Of a stretch of 64,000 nt of DNA, positions 50,484 through 59,135 are shown one piece after another; the first letter of the stretch is position 1; every line of letters begins with the position of its first letter. The stretch is from the NCBI RefSeq assembly GCF_001676705.1, contig NZ_CP016170.1, forward strand, positions 4,712,001 to 4,776,000, given 5' to 3'. The DNA comes from Bordetella bronchialis. GTDB taxonomy: Bacteria > Pseudomonadota > Gammaproteobacteria > Burkholderiales > Burkholderiaceae_B. The position numbers were made by a program, and so were the translations under genes. Below the pieces are notes generated by a model, which ran no database searches, was not told where the DNA came from, and saw nothing but the letters and a program-made list of their open reading frames with translations.

Positions 50484-53174
50484 ATGACAGAAGACGCATC
50501 CCGCTACGCACGCGCCGAGGTCCTGCGCACCCTCTGGCACGCCCTGTGGAAGTACCGCAAGCGGGCCGCCGCCGCCCTGGTGCTGCTGGTGCTGGCCAAG
50601 GCCTTCGCGGTGGCCGTCCCCGTCGCCCTGAAGATGGTGGTCGACGAGCTGAGCGTACCGGGGGCCGTGCTGACACTGCCGGTCTTCCTGCTCATCGGCT
50701 ATACGCTGCTGCGCTTCGCGGGCGGCCTGTTCACGGAACTGCGCGACATTGTCTTTTCCCCGGTGGCGCAAGCCACGGTGGCCGATTTCAACCTGCGCAT
50801 CTTCGAACACCTGCAGCGCCTGGGCGCGCGCTTCCATGCCAACCGGCAGACCGGCACGCTGGCGCGCGATGTCGAGCGCGGCACCAACGGCATCGGCTTC
50901 CTGATGGGCACGGCGCTGTTCACCCTGTTGCCGACGCTGGTGGAGATCGCCTCGGTGGTGGTGATCCTGGTGGGCGCCTACGACCTGTGGTTCGCCGCCA
51001 TCGTGGGCGCGACCTTTGTCATGTACGCCACGGTCACCTATGTCCTGACCAAGCGGCGCATCTTCTACCAGCGCATGATCAACGAGCTGGATTCGGCCGC
51101 CGGCGGGCGCATGGTCGACAGCCTGCTCAACTACGAATCCGTCAAGGTCTACACCAACGAAGCGGGCGAATCGCGCCGCCTGCGCGAGCTGCTGGACCGT
51201 TGGCGCGCGGTGGGCATCGACAACCAGCGGGCCCTGTCCACCCTGCATATTTCGCAAAGCGCCGTCATCGCGCTGGGCGTGGGCGCCGTCATGCTGCTGG
51301 CGGGCGTGCAGGTAACCGGCCGCGCGATGTCGGTCGGCGACCTGGTCCTGGTCAACGCCTACATCATCCAGATCTGCCTGCCGCTGAACACGCTGGGGCT
51401 GGTGTTCCGCCAGACCAAGGAAGCCATGATCAACGCGGAACGGGTGTGCACGCTGCTGCGCCTGCCCCCCGAGACCGATCCCGCCACGCCGCTGCTGCCC
51501 TTCGAGCCCACGCGCGGGGAGCTGCGCTTCGATCACGTCAACTTCAGCTATGAACCCGGCCGCCAGATACTGTGGGACATCAGCCTGCATGTGCCGCCCG
51601 GCGGGACGCTGGCGGTGGTGGGCGGCAGCGGCTCGGGCAAGTCCACGCTGGGCCGGCTGCTCTTCCGCTTCTACGAGGCGGACTCCGGCCGCATCACCGT
51701 GGACGGCATGGACGTGCGGTCCGTCGATCCCACCCGCCTGCGGCGCTACCTGGGCATCGTGCCCCAGGACACCATGCTCTTCAACGACACCATCGCCTAC
51801 AACATCGGCTACGGCAGGCAGGGCGCGTCGATGGCCGACATCATCGAGGCCGCCAAGGGCGCGCGGCTGAACGACTTCGTGCAAAGCCTGCCGGCGCAAT
51901 ACGAAACCGTGGTGGGAGAACGCGGCGTGAAACTGTCCGGCGGCGAACGGCAGCGCATCGCGATCGCGCGCGCCATCCTGAAGAACCCGCCCATCCTGCT
52001 GTTCGACGAAGCGACTTCCGCCCTGGACACGCGGACCGAGCGCGCCATCCAGGAAGAACTGGACCGCATCGCCCAGGGCCGCACGACCCTGATCATTGCG
52101 CATCGGCTGTCCACCGTGGTGGATGCGGACGAGATCGTCGTACTGGAACACGGCCGGGTCGCGGAGCGCGGCAAGCACCAGGAGCTGCTGGCGCGCCAAG
52201 GTATCTATGCCCAGATGTGGGCCTTGCAGCGGCAACAAAGCGAGCTGGAACAGGCGGGGACGCGGCAAGCGGCGCAGCCCGTCAACCTGGCTGCGCTGGT
52301 CGCCGCGGTGCTGGATGGCATACGCCAGGTCATCGACGAAAAAGGCGTCACGCTATTCACGGAGCTCAGCATGGAGAACGCGCGCGTCACCGGCGATCCC
52401 AGCGTGCTGCAGCAGACCATCTGGGACATGTGCCTGAACGCCATCGCCGCCACGCCGGCCGGCGGCCGCATCGAGCTGAGCCTGCGGCGCGCGCAGGACT
52501 GCGCGCGGCTGGCGGTGACCGACGGGCGCCTGCCGCCGGCCGACTCGGCCGCGCTGGATACCGCCGACCAGATGAACGCCGTGCTGGCGGACAGGCCGCC
52601 GCTGGATGCCGCGCGGACCCGCGCCGAGATCGCCAGGTTCGGCGGGCGTTTCGGCAGCGATACCGCGGCGATGGGTCCCAGCCATACCTATTGGCTGGAG
52701 ATGCCCCTGCGCGTGGCCACGCCCGCCCTGCCCTTCGTCGGCCCGGTGCCGCCGGTGTCGCTGCACGGGGCACGAATCTTCCTGGTGGACGACAGCGAGG
52801 AAGAACGCGCGCGCGTGAGCGCCGCGCTGCAGGCCGCCGGCGCCACCGTGCGCGACTTCAAGGCCGGCGCGGCCTTGCTGGAGCAACTGCGCGACACCCC
52901 GACCGACGGCTGGCCCAACGCGCTGATCTGCGACGTCACGCTGGACGACATGGACGGCTACGCGATGGTGGGCGAGGTGCGCAAGCTGGAGGCGGATCGC
53001 GGCATCGCGCTGGCGCAACGCCTGCCGGCCATCGCGATCTCCGGCCATACCGCTTCCGAGGGCAGGCTGCGCGCACTGATGGCCGGCTACCAGACGCATT
53101 GCTCGCGTCCCGCGGATACCGACACGGTGATCCGGACCACGGCGCGCCTCATGAGCGAAAAGCCCGTGGCGTGA
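50484..53174 (+). CDS. ABC exporter (Atm1/HMT-like) fused to HATPase-like remnant and response-regulator receiver
   Basis: 896 residues from the ATG at 50484 (GGGGGAAAA upstream). Residues about 20-320 are a six-helix exporter transmembrane domain of the Atm1/HMT group (FHANRQTGTLARDVERGTNG, YESVKVYTNEAGES). Residues about 345-590 are the ATPase: Walker A GGSGSGKS (380-387), signature LSGGERQR from Leu484, Walker B LLFDEATSALD with Asp508-Glu509, then IIAHRLST. Residues about 605-755 resemble a kinase HATPase (WDMCLNAIAATPAGGRI as N-box) with degenerate G-boxes and no HisKA. Residues about 770-890 are a receiver with LVDDSEEE and phospho-Asp817 in LICDVTLDDMDGY; the switch Lys is replaced (CSRPAD). 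A signal-gated exporter is the natural reading, unproven. Confidence 0.9.
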   Translation: MTEDASRYARAEVLRTLWHALWKYRKRAAAALVLLVLAKAFAVAVPVALKMVVDELSVPGAVLTLPVFLLIGYTLLRFAGGLFTELRDIVFSPVAQATVADFNLRIFEHLQRLGARFHANRQTGTLARDVERGTNGIGFLMGTALFTLLPTLVEIASVVVILVGAYDLWFAAIVGATFVMYATVTYVLTKRRIFYQRMINELDSAAGGRMVDSLLNYESVKVYTNEAGESRRLRELLDRWRAVGIDNQRALSTLHISQSAVIALGVGAVMLLAGVQVTGRAMSVGDLVLVNAYIIQICLPLNTLGLVFRQTKEAMINAERVCTLLRLPPETDPATPLLPFEPTRGELRFDHVNFSYEPGRQILWDISLHVPPGGTLAVVGGSGSGKSTLGRLLFRFYEADSGRITVDGMDVRSVDPTRLRRYLGIVPQDTMLFNDTIAYNIGYGRQGASMADIIEAAKGARLNDFVQSLPAQYETVVGERGVKLSGGERQRIAIARAILKNPPILLFDEATSALDTRTERAIQEELDRIAQGRTTLIIAHRLSTVVDADEIVVLEHGRVAERGKHQELLARQGIYAQMWALQRQQSELEQAGTRQAAQPVNLAALVAAVLDGIRQVIDEKGVTLFTELSMENARVTGDPSVLQQTIWDMCLNAIAATPAGGRIELSLRRAQDCARLAVTDGRLPPADSAALDTADQMNAVLADRPPLDAARTRAEIARFGGRFGSDTAAMGPSHTYWLEMPLRVATPALPFVGPVPPVSLHGARIFLVDDSEEERARVSAALQAAGATVRDFKAGAALLEQLRDTPTDGWPNALICDVTLDDMDGYAMVGEVRKLEADRGIALAQRLPAIAISGHTASEGRLRALMAGYQTHCSRPADTDTVIRTTARLMSEKPVA

Positions 53175-53487
53175 CGGCGGCGCAGCGGCCAGCGAAGCAT
53201 GCACGGATGAGGACGCGCGCCCCTGGAGCCCGCCGGCATCTCATGAGTGAGATGTGCCAACGCTTGTAAAGGGTACCGGCCCCGTACGCGCATGGCATGC
53301 ATGAGCGAAGCTGCGCATCCTTGAACCGTTACAAGAGAACCGTTACACGCCTTGCGATATAACGGCACGGCCCTTGCGGTTCTCCCCATGCCCGAGCAGA
53401 GGATTAGTCAAACCCCCACGCAGCCCGCTGCGTGTGACCCGGCTTGGTTCTCAGCGGCCCGATACATCGACCGGTATGGAGAGGACT
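53175..53487. other. Leader/promoter region between ABC fusion and glycan operon
   Basis: 313 bases with no supportable gene. It is less GC-rich than the flanking genes and holds the GAACCGTTACA direct repeats and related half-sites described separately, plus TATAAC at 53358-53363. It is probably the promoter region of the glycan operon that begins at 53488. Confidence 0.6.
53323..53347. promoter_or_regulatory. Direct repeat, candidate regulator site upstream of the glycan operon
   Basis: GAACCGTTACA occurs twice exactly (53323-53333 and 53337-53347), a period of 14 bases. Weaker inverted matches of the same word lie on both sides: TGTAAAGGGTA at 53265-53275 and TATAACGGCAC at 53358-53368 (8 of 11 each to the reverse complement), and GAGAACC (53335-53341) pairs with GGTTCTC (53378-53384). 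Such clustering suggests cooperative binding of a response regulator or similar protein. Confidence 0.5.
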
Positions 53488-54774
53488 ATGCGAAGAATCG
53501 CGATCGTAAGTGAACATGCGTCGCCGCTGGCATTGGCCGGAAGCGTCGATAGCGGCGGCCAGAATATTTACGTCGCGCAAATCGCCCGGCATTTCGCCCG
53601 GCTTGGCAATCAGGTCGATGTCTATACCCGCGCCGACAGCAGGCGCCTGCCGGCCGTGGTCGCCTGGGAGGACAACGTCCGCATCATCCACGTGCCCGCC
53701 GGCCCCGCCCGGCAGATACCGAAAGAGCAGTTGCTGCCCCATATGGGCGCCTTCGGCGATTTCCTGCATCGTCAGTTCTCCAGCCAGCCGCGGCGCTACG
53801 ACATCGTGCACGCCAACTTCTTCATGTCGGCGCTGGCGGCGATGCCGGCTGCCCGCGCATGCGGCATTCCCTTCGCCGTCACCTTCCATGCCCTGGGACG
53901 CGTGCGCCGCCGGTTCCAGAAGGAAGCGGATCTGTTTCCCGAATGCCGCTTCGATATCGAGGACGACGTCATCCGGCGCGCCGACCGCGTCATCGCCGAA
54001 TGCCCGCAGGACAGGCAGGACATGATGGAGCTGTACGGCGCCGATCCCGGCCGCATATCCATCGTGCCCTGCGGCTACGATCCCGCCGAAATGCAGCCCA
54101 TGGACCGGGCCCGCGCGCGCACCGAACTCGGATGGAACGACAACCGCTTCACCCTGCTGCAATTGGGCCGCATGGTGCCGCGCAAGGGCGTGGACAACGT
54201 GATCCGCGCGCTGGCCCGGCTGCGGTCGCGGCATGGCATCGATGCGCGGCTATGCGTGGTCGGCGGCAACAGCCCCACGCCGTCGGAAACCGCGACGCCG
54301 GAGCTGGCGCGGCTGCGCGCCATCGCGCGCGAGGAAGGCGTGCTGCCCCATGTGGAATTCACGGGGCAACGCGACCGCCTGCAGCTGCGCGCCTATTACT
54401 GCGCCAGCGATGTCTTCGTGACCACGCCCTGGTACGAGCCCTTCGGCATTACGCCGCTCGAAGCCATGGCCTGCGGGCGCCCGGTGGTGGGCTCGGACAC
54501 CGGCGGCATCCGCTATTCGGTCCTGGACGGTCACACCGGATGGCTGGTGCCGCCCAAAGATCCCGACGCGCTGGCCGACCGCCTGGCGCTGCTGGCGCGC
54601 GACAGCCTGTTGCGGCGGCGCATGGGCGAAGCCGGCCTGAAGCGCGCGCGCGAACTGTTTACGTGGGAACAGGTCAGCCAGCAACTGCTGGACGTGTTCG
54701 AACAGATCATGGCGCCGGAGACCCTGCCCGACGCCGTCCCCGCGCCCGCGGATACCGCGCGCGCCATTGCCTGA
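53488..54774 (+). CDS. Glycosyltransferase family 4 (sucrose-phosphate-synthase-like group)
   Basis: 428 residues from the ATG at 53488. The donor-binding start GSVDSGGQNIYVAQIARHF matches GT4 enzymes of the SPS/MshA-like group, RMVPRKGVDNVIRALARL marks the start of the second Rossmann domain, and the E-x7-E motif is in YEPFGITPLEAMACGRPVV. Retaining GT4 enzymes transfer a sugar from a nucleotide donor. No membrane helix is seen. It is the first gene of the glycan operon, with a GGAGAGGAC ribosome site, and 12 bases separate it from the SDR gene. The sugar is not determinable from sequence. Confidence 0.92.
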   Translation: MRRIAIVSEHASPLALAGSVDSGGQNIYVAQIARHFARLGNQVDVYTRADSRRLPAVVAWEDNVRIIHVPAGPARQIPKEQLLPHMGAFGDFLHRQFSSQPRRYDIVHANFFMSALAAMPAARACGIPFAVTFHALGRVRRRFQKEADLFPECRFDIEDDVIRRADRVIAECPQDRQDMMELYGADPGRISIVPCGYDPAEMQPMDRARARTELGWNDNRFTLLQLGRMVPRKGVDNVIRALARLRSRHGIDARLCVVGGNSPTPSETATPELARLRAIAREEGVLPHVEFTGQRDRLQLRAYYCASDVFVTTPWYEPFGITPLEAMACGRPVVGSDTGGIRYSVLDGHTGWLVPPKDPDALADRLALLARDSLLRRRMGEAGLKRARELFTWEQVSQQLLDVFEQIMAPETLPDAVPAPADTARAIA

Positions 54775-54786
54775 GGAGCAGCCTGA

Positions 54787-55515
54787 ATGCGTGATACCGA
54801 TTCATCGACCCTGTCCGGACGCGTCGCCCTGGTGACCGGCGGCGGCAGCGGCCTGGGCAAGGCCATTTGCGAAACGCTCGCCGAGGACGGCGTGCGCGTG
54901 ATCGTCGCGGACTACAACGCCGACGCGGCGGAGCGCGTGGCGCGCGCCCTGCCGGGAGAACGCGGCGACGCGCTGCACCTGGACGTGGGCGACGCGGAAC
55001 AGGTGCGACGGGCGCTGCGCCAGATCGTGGAGCGCCACGACAGGCTGGACATCCTGATCAATAACGCGGGCGTGGACGTGACGGCGCCGCTCGAAGAACT
55101 GCAGGTCGGCGACTGGGACCGCGTGGTCCGCACCAATCTGACGGGCCCCTTCCTGGTTTCCAAGTTCGGCCTGGAGCATCTGAAGAATGGCGGCCACATC
55201 GTCAACATCGCCTCCACGGCGGCGCGGCGGGCCTGGCCCAACGCGGCCGTGTACCACGCCACGAAGTGGGGCTTGATGGGGTTGTCGCATGCGCTGCACG
55301 CGGAGCTGCGCCCCAAGGGCATCAAGGTATCGGCCGTCATCGCCGGCGGCATGCGCACGCCTTTCCTGCTGGAACGCTTTCCGGACATCGACCCCGGCGT
55401 GCTGCAGGACCCCGCCAACGTCGCGCGCGCCGTGCGCTTCGTGTTGATGCAGCCCGAGGAGACCGTGGTGCCGGAAGTCATGGTCCTGCCGATGCGCGAG
55501 ACCTCGTGGCCATGA
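54787..55515 (+). CDS. Short-chain dehydrogenase/reductase
   Basis: 242 residues, a classical SDR. TGGGSGLGKAI (cofactor motif), ADYNADA (acidic residue after strand 2, favouring NAD), NNAGVDV, IASTAARRAWP (Ser) and YHATKWGLMG (Tyr-x3-Lys). In this operon it may oxidise or reduce a sugar intermediate or a nucleotide sugar. It overlaps the HAD phosphatase gene by four bases. The family is broad, so the substrate is open; the C-terminal VVPEVMVLPMRETSWP is reminiscent of sugar-related SDRs such as those near heptose genes, a weak hint. Confidence 0.9.
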   Translation: MRDTDSSTLSGRVALVTGGGSGLGKAICETLAEDGVRVIVADYNADAAERVARALPGERGDALHLDVGDAEQVRRALRQIVERHDRLDILINNAGVDVTAPLEELQVGDWDRVVRTNLTGPFLVSKFGLEHLKNGGHIVNIASTAARRAWPNAAVYHATKWGLMGLSHALHAELRPKGIKVSAVIAGGMRTPFLLERFPDIDPGVLQDPANVARAVRFVLMQPEETVVPEVMVLPMRETSWP

Positions 55516-56105
55516 TGAAGCCCGCCGTCTTCCTGGACAAGGATGGCACCCTGCTGACCGACATGCCCTACAACGTCGACCCCGGGCGCATGGCCTGGGC
55601 GCCCGGCGCGCGCGAGGGCGTCGAACTGCTGGGCCGCCTGGGCCATCCGCTGATCGTCATCAGCAACCAGCCCGGTGTCGCGCTGGGGCATTTCGACGAA
55701 GACGCGCTCGGCGCCGTGCGCCGGCGCCTGGCGGTCATGTTCCGCGTCCAGGGGGCCAGGCTGGCCGGTTTCTACTACTGCCCGCACCACCCCCAGGGCA
55801 AGAACCCGGCGTACGCCCTGTCCTGCGTCTGCCGCAAGCCCATGCCCGGGCTGCTGCGCCTGGCGGCGGCCGACCACGGCATAGACCTGCGGGCCTCCTG
55901 GTTCGTGGGCGACATCCTGAACGACGTGGAAGCGGGCGCGCGCGCCGGCTGCCACACCGTCCTGCTGGACAACGGGCACGAAACCGAATGGGTGCGCGGC
56001 CGCTGGCGCACCCCGGACGATGTGGCGCCCGACCTATTCATGGCCGCGCGGCTGATCGCGCAGAAACTCCGCACGGCGCCCGCGCGGGGGAAGGAGACGG
56101 CATGA
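55512..56105 (+). CDS. HAD-IIIA phosphatase, GmhB-like (heptose bisphosphate phosphatase family)
   Basis: 197 residues. FLDKDGTLLTD (nucleophile Asp and acid/base Asp), VISNQPGVALG, the zinc loop YYCPHHPQGKNPAYALSCVC with ligands Cys-x-His and Cys-x-Cys, RKPMPG, and FVGDILNDVEAGARAGC. This zinc loop and motif order are those of GmhB, which removes the 7-phosphate of D-glycero-D-manno-heptose 1,7-bisphosphate on the ADP-heptose route. Two heptosyltransferase-like GT9 genes follow, so a heptose role is plausible. ATG codons at 55512 and 55515 both fit. It overlaps the genes on both sides (ATGA). Confidence 0.9.
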   Translation: MMKPAVFLDKDGTLLTDMPYNVDPGRMAWAPGAREGVELLGRLGHPLIVISNQPGVALGHFDEDALGAVRRRLAVMFRVQGARLAGFYYCPHHPQGKNPAYALSCVCRKPMPGLLRLAAADHGIDLRASWFVGDILNDVEAGARAGCHTVLLDNGHETEWVRGRWRTPDDVAPDLFMAARLIAQKLRTAPARGKETA

Positions 56106-57286
56106 CCGCACCCACCGGCCCGGCTTCGGCCTGTGTTCCCGCCTTCGGCATCGACGGCGCGCGGCCGGAGGCCGCGGCCCAGGCGCACGCCGGCTGGCGA
56201 CAGGCGCGCAATGTACTGTGCATCCGCCTGGACAATATGGGCGACGTGTTGATGACGACGCCGGCACTGCGCGCCCTGAAGGCCGCCGTGCCCGGTCGCC
56301 GGCTGACCTTGCTGGCCTCGCGCTCCGGCGCGGCGGTCGCGCCCCACGTGCCGGAGATCGACGCGCTCATCGTGCACGAGGCGGCCTGGGTGAAGAACGC
56401 CGGCAGCCCGCCGGAAGCCTTCCATGCCATCGTGGAACGCTTGCGGCAGGGCCGGTTCGACGGTGCGGTCATTTTCACCGTCTACAGCCAGAGCGCCCTG
56501 CCGGCGGCCCTGATGTGCCATGCCGCCGGCATCCCGCGTGTGCTGGCCTATAGCCGCGAGAATCCCTACCACCTGATCAGCGACTGGGCCCGCGAGATCG
56601 AGCCCCTGCCCGAACCGCGGCATGAGGTGCAGCGCCAGCTGGACCTGGTCGCGACCGTCGGCGCGACCGCGGCCGACACCCGCCTGTCTTTCCAGGTGCG
56701 CGAGCCCGACCACCAGGCGCTGGACCGGGTGCTGCGCGAGCACGCGGTGGCCGCGTCCCAGGGCTGGGTGCTGGCGCATTGCGGCGCCACCGCGGAATCC
56801 CGGCGCTATCCGGCATCGCTATTCGCCCAGGCCATCGATATGCTGGCCGGCGCCGGCGAGTCGGTGATCCTGACCGGATCCCGCGACGAACGCGCCCTGG
56901 TCGACGAAGTCGTGGCGCGCAGCGGCGATCCCGGCAAACTGGTGAACCTGGCCGGCCGCCTGACGCTGGGCGAGCTCGGCGCCCTGATTTCACGCGCGGG
57001 CGTCCTGGTGTCCAACAACAGCGGCCCCGTGCACATGGCGGCGGCCCTGGGCACGCCGGTCGTCGATCTCTACGCCCTGACCAATCCGCAGCACACGCCG
57101 TGGGAAGTCGCGCACCGCCTGCTATACCGCGACGTGCCCTGCAAATACTGCTATCGCAGCGTGTGCCCCCTGGGCCATCACGCCTGCCTGAGCGCGGTCG
57201 ACCCCGCGCAAGTGGCGCAAGCCGCGTTCGAGCTGCTGGAAAGCCATCCCCCCGCGCGCATGCCGATCATGATCGAGGCGGCCTGA
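56102..57286 (+). CDS. Glycosyltransferase family 9 (heptosyltransferase-like)
   Basis: 394 residues. NVLCIRLDNMGDVLMTTPALRAL is the GT9 acceptor-domain start; the donor side has AHCGATAESRRYP and the hallmark VSNNSGPVHMAAALGTPVV (usual TNDSGPMHLA). A cysteine cluster (PCKYCYRSVCPLGHHACL) near the C-terminus is shared by a subset of GT9 proteins and by the second GT9 of this operon. GT9 enzymes such as WaaC/WaaF transfer heptose from ADP-heptose to LPS core. Here it is likely to build a heptose-bearing glycan on the cytosolic face. It overlaps the GmhB-like gene, consistent with a shared heptose pathway. Confidence 0.92.
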   Translation: MTAPTGPASACVPAFGIDGARPEAAAQAHAGWRQARNVLCIRLDNMGDVLMTTPALRALKAAVPGRRLTLLASRSGAAVAPHVPEIDALIVHEAAWVKNAGSPPEAFHAIVERLRQGRFDGAVIFTVYSQSALPAALMCHAAGIPRVLAYSRENPYHLISDWAREIEPLPEPRHEVQRQLDLVATVGATAADTRLSFQVREPDHQALDRVLREHAVAASQGWVLAHCGATAESRRYPASLFAQAIDMLAGAGESVILTGSRDERALVDEVVARSGDPGKLVNLAGRLTLGELGALISRAGVLVSNNSGPVHMAAALGTPVVDLYALTNPQHTPWEVAHRLLYRDVPCKYCYRSVCPLGHHACLSAVDPAQVAQAAFELLESHPPARMPIMIEAA

Positions 57287-57336
57287 CGCCGACACCGCGC
57301 GACTCATCGAACAACGAGCATCGGAAGGACGACGTC

Positions 57337-59076
57337 ATGTACACACTGGGTATCAATGCCGCATTCCACGACTGTTCCGCCGCGCTGCTGCGCGACGGCG
57401 AAGTGCTGGCGGCCGCCGAGGAAGAACGCTTCACCCGCGTGAAGCACGGCAAGCGGCCCGTGCCGTTCACCGCATGGCAGCTGCCCTATCACGCCATCGA
57501 CTATTGCCTGGCCCACGCGGGAATCACGCTGCACGACGTCGACCACATCGCCTATTCCTTCGACCCCACGCTGCTGTCGGGCGCGCGCAGCCTGCCGGAG
57601 ACGATCACGCTGCCGCTGGAGCCCTCGCGCCAGGCGCGCGGCCCGGATGGCGGCTCGCCCTGGGATCCGCTGTTCCTGTCCTACATCGTCAACGCGCCGC
57701 GCCAGTTGATGAGCGGCGCGCCGCATCACCTGCGCAAGCGCTTCGAGGGCCTGACGCTGGAGCAGCTGCAAAGCCGCTGGCAGTTCATCGAGCACCATCT
57801 GTCGCATGAAGCCAGCGCCTTCCTGGCCGCGCCCTGCGACGAATGCGCGGTGCTGACCATGGACGGCCGCGGCGAACGCGCCACCACCAGCTACGGCCAT
57901 TTTTCCAAGGGGCGCTATCGCCGCCTGAAGCAGATCGACCTGCCGCATTCGCTGGGACTGCTCTATGAGGACGTGACCGACTACCTGGGCTTCCTGCGCT
58001 CGTCCGACGAATACAAGGTGATGGCGCTGGCCTCCTACGGCAAGCCCGAATACGTGGACCTGTTCCGGCAGATCGTCAGGCTGGACAAGGAAGGCGGCTA
58101 CACCCTGGAGCCGGTGAACCTGGTCACGCGCTTCGGGCCGGCGCGCAAGCGCGGCGCCCCCTTCGAGCAGCGCCACATGGACATCGCGCACTCGCTGCAG
58201 TACGTACTGGAGGAAACGGCCCTGCATATGGCGCGCTGGCTGCACGAGCAGACCGGCGCGCGCCACCTGAGCATGGCCGGCGGCGTCGCCTTGAACTGCG
58301 TGATGAACGCCCGCATCGCGGCGCAAGGCCCCTACGAGTCCGTGTGGGTCCAGCCGGCCGCGGGCGATGCCGGCACCTCGCTGGGCGCGGCGCTATGGGT
58401 GGACTACGAAAAGCGCGAATCGCCGGGACGCCACTGGACGATGCAGCACGCCTACCTGGGGCCCGAATACGGCGACGAGGAAATCGAGCGCCTGTTGGAC
58501 CGTTCGCGCCTGGCCTACCGCCGCCTGGACAACGTGGCGGAAGAAGCGGCCGAGCTGCTGGCGCAGGAGAAGATCCTGGGCTGGTTCCAGGGCCGCATGG
58601 AATTCGGCCCGCGCGCCCTGGGCGCGCGCTCCATCCTGGCCTCGCCCCGCGATACCGCCATGCAGGCCAGGCTCAACGGACTGAAAGACCGCGAGGACTT
58701 CCGCCCCGTCGCGCCGGTGGTCATGGAGGAACGCGCGCACGAATGGTTCGACGCCCGCGGCGGCGCGGGCATCTGCGCCCCCTTCATGCTGTTCGTCTAC
58801 GACGTCCTGCCGCATCGCGAACGGCAGATTCCCGCGGTGCGGCATATCGACGGCACCGCGCGCGTGCAGACGGTGCGGCGCGACCAGCATGCCCTGTACT
58901 ACGACCTGCTGGCCGCCTTCGAGCGGCGCACCGGCGTGCCCGTGCTGGTGAACACCTCCTTCAACACGCGCGGCGAGCCGGTGGTCTGCACGCCCCGGGA
59001 CGCGCTGGAGTCGTTCTGGACCTCGCCGCTGGACGCGCTGGTGATAGGCAGCTACGTGGTGGAAAAACCGGTCTGA
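57337..59076 (+). CDS. Carbamoyltransferase (NodU/CmcH family)
   Basis: 579 residues. N-terminal ASKHA-type ATPase domain: YTLGINAAFHDCSAALLRDG, AAEEERFTRVKHGK, IEHHLSHEASAFL and TMDGRGERATT; then SSDEYKVMALASYGKP and GGVALNCVMNARI. The C-terminal YrdC-like domain has FQGRMEFGPRALGARSILA and NTSFNTRGEPVVCTP. These enzymes use carbamoyl phosphate and ATP to carbamoylate a hydroxyl, for example on Nod factors, antibiotics or, in Pseudomonas LPS core, a heptose. With GT9 and GmhB-like genes beside it, a carbamoylated heptose or other sugar in a surface glycan is likely. Preceded by GGAAGGA. Confidence 0.95.
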   Translation: MYTLGINAAFHDCSAALLRDGEVLAAAEEERFTRVKHGKRPVPFTAWQLPYHAIDYCLAHAGITLHDVDHIAYSFDPTLLSGARSLPETITLPLEPSRQARGPDGGSPWDPLFLSYIVNAPRQLMSGAPHHLRKRFEGLTLEQLQSRWQFIEHHLSHEASAFLAAPCDECAVLTMDGRGERATTSYGHFSKGRYRRLKQIDLPHSLGLLYEDVTDYLGFLRSSDEYKVMALASYGKPEYVDLFRQIVRLDKEGGYTLEPVNLVTRFGPARKRGAPFEQRHMDIAHSLQYVLEETALHMARWLHEQTGARHLSMAGGVALNCVMNARIAAQGPYESVWVQPAAGDAGTSLGAALWVDYEKRESPGRHWTMQHAYLGPEYGDEEIERLLDRSRLAYRRLDNVAEEAAELLAQEKILGWFQGRMEFGPRALGARSILASPRDTAMQARLNGLKDREDFRPVAPVVMEERAHEWFDARGGAGICAPFMLFVYDVLPHRERQIPAVRHIDGTARVQTVRRDQHALYYDLLAAFERRTGVPVLVNTSFNTRGEPVVCTPRDALESFWTSPLDALVIGSYVVEKPV

Positions 59077-59135
59077 GGCCCCGGCCGCATGGATACAGGT
59101 CCGCCGGACCGCGATGGAGAACAGGATGGTAGACA

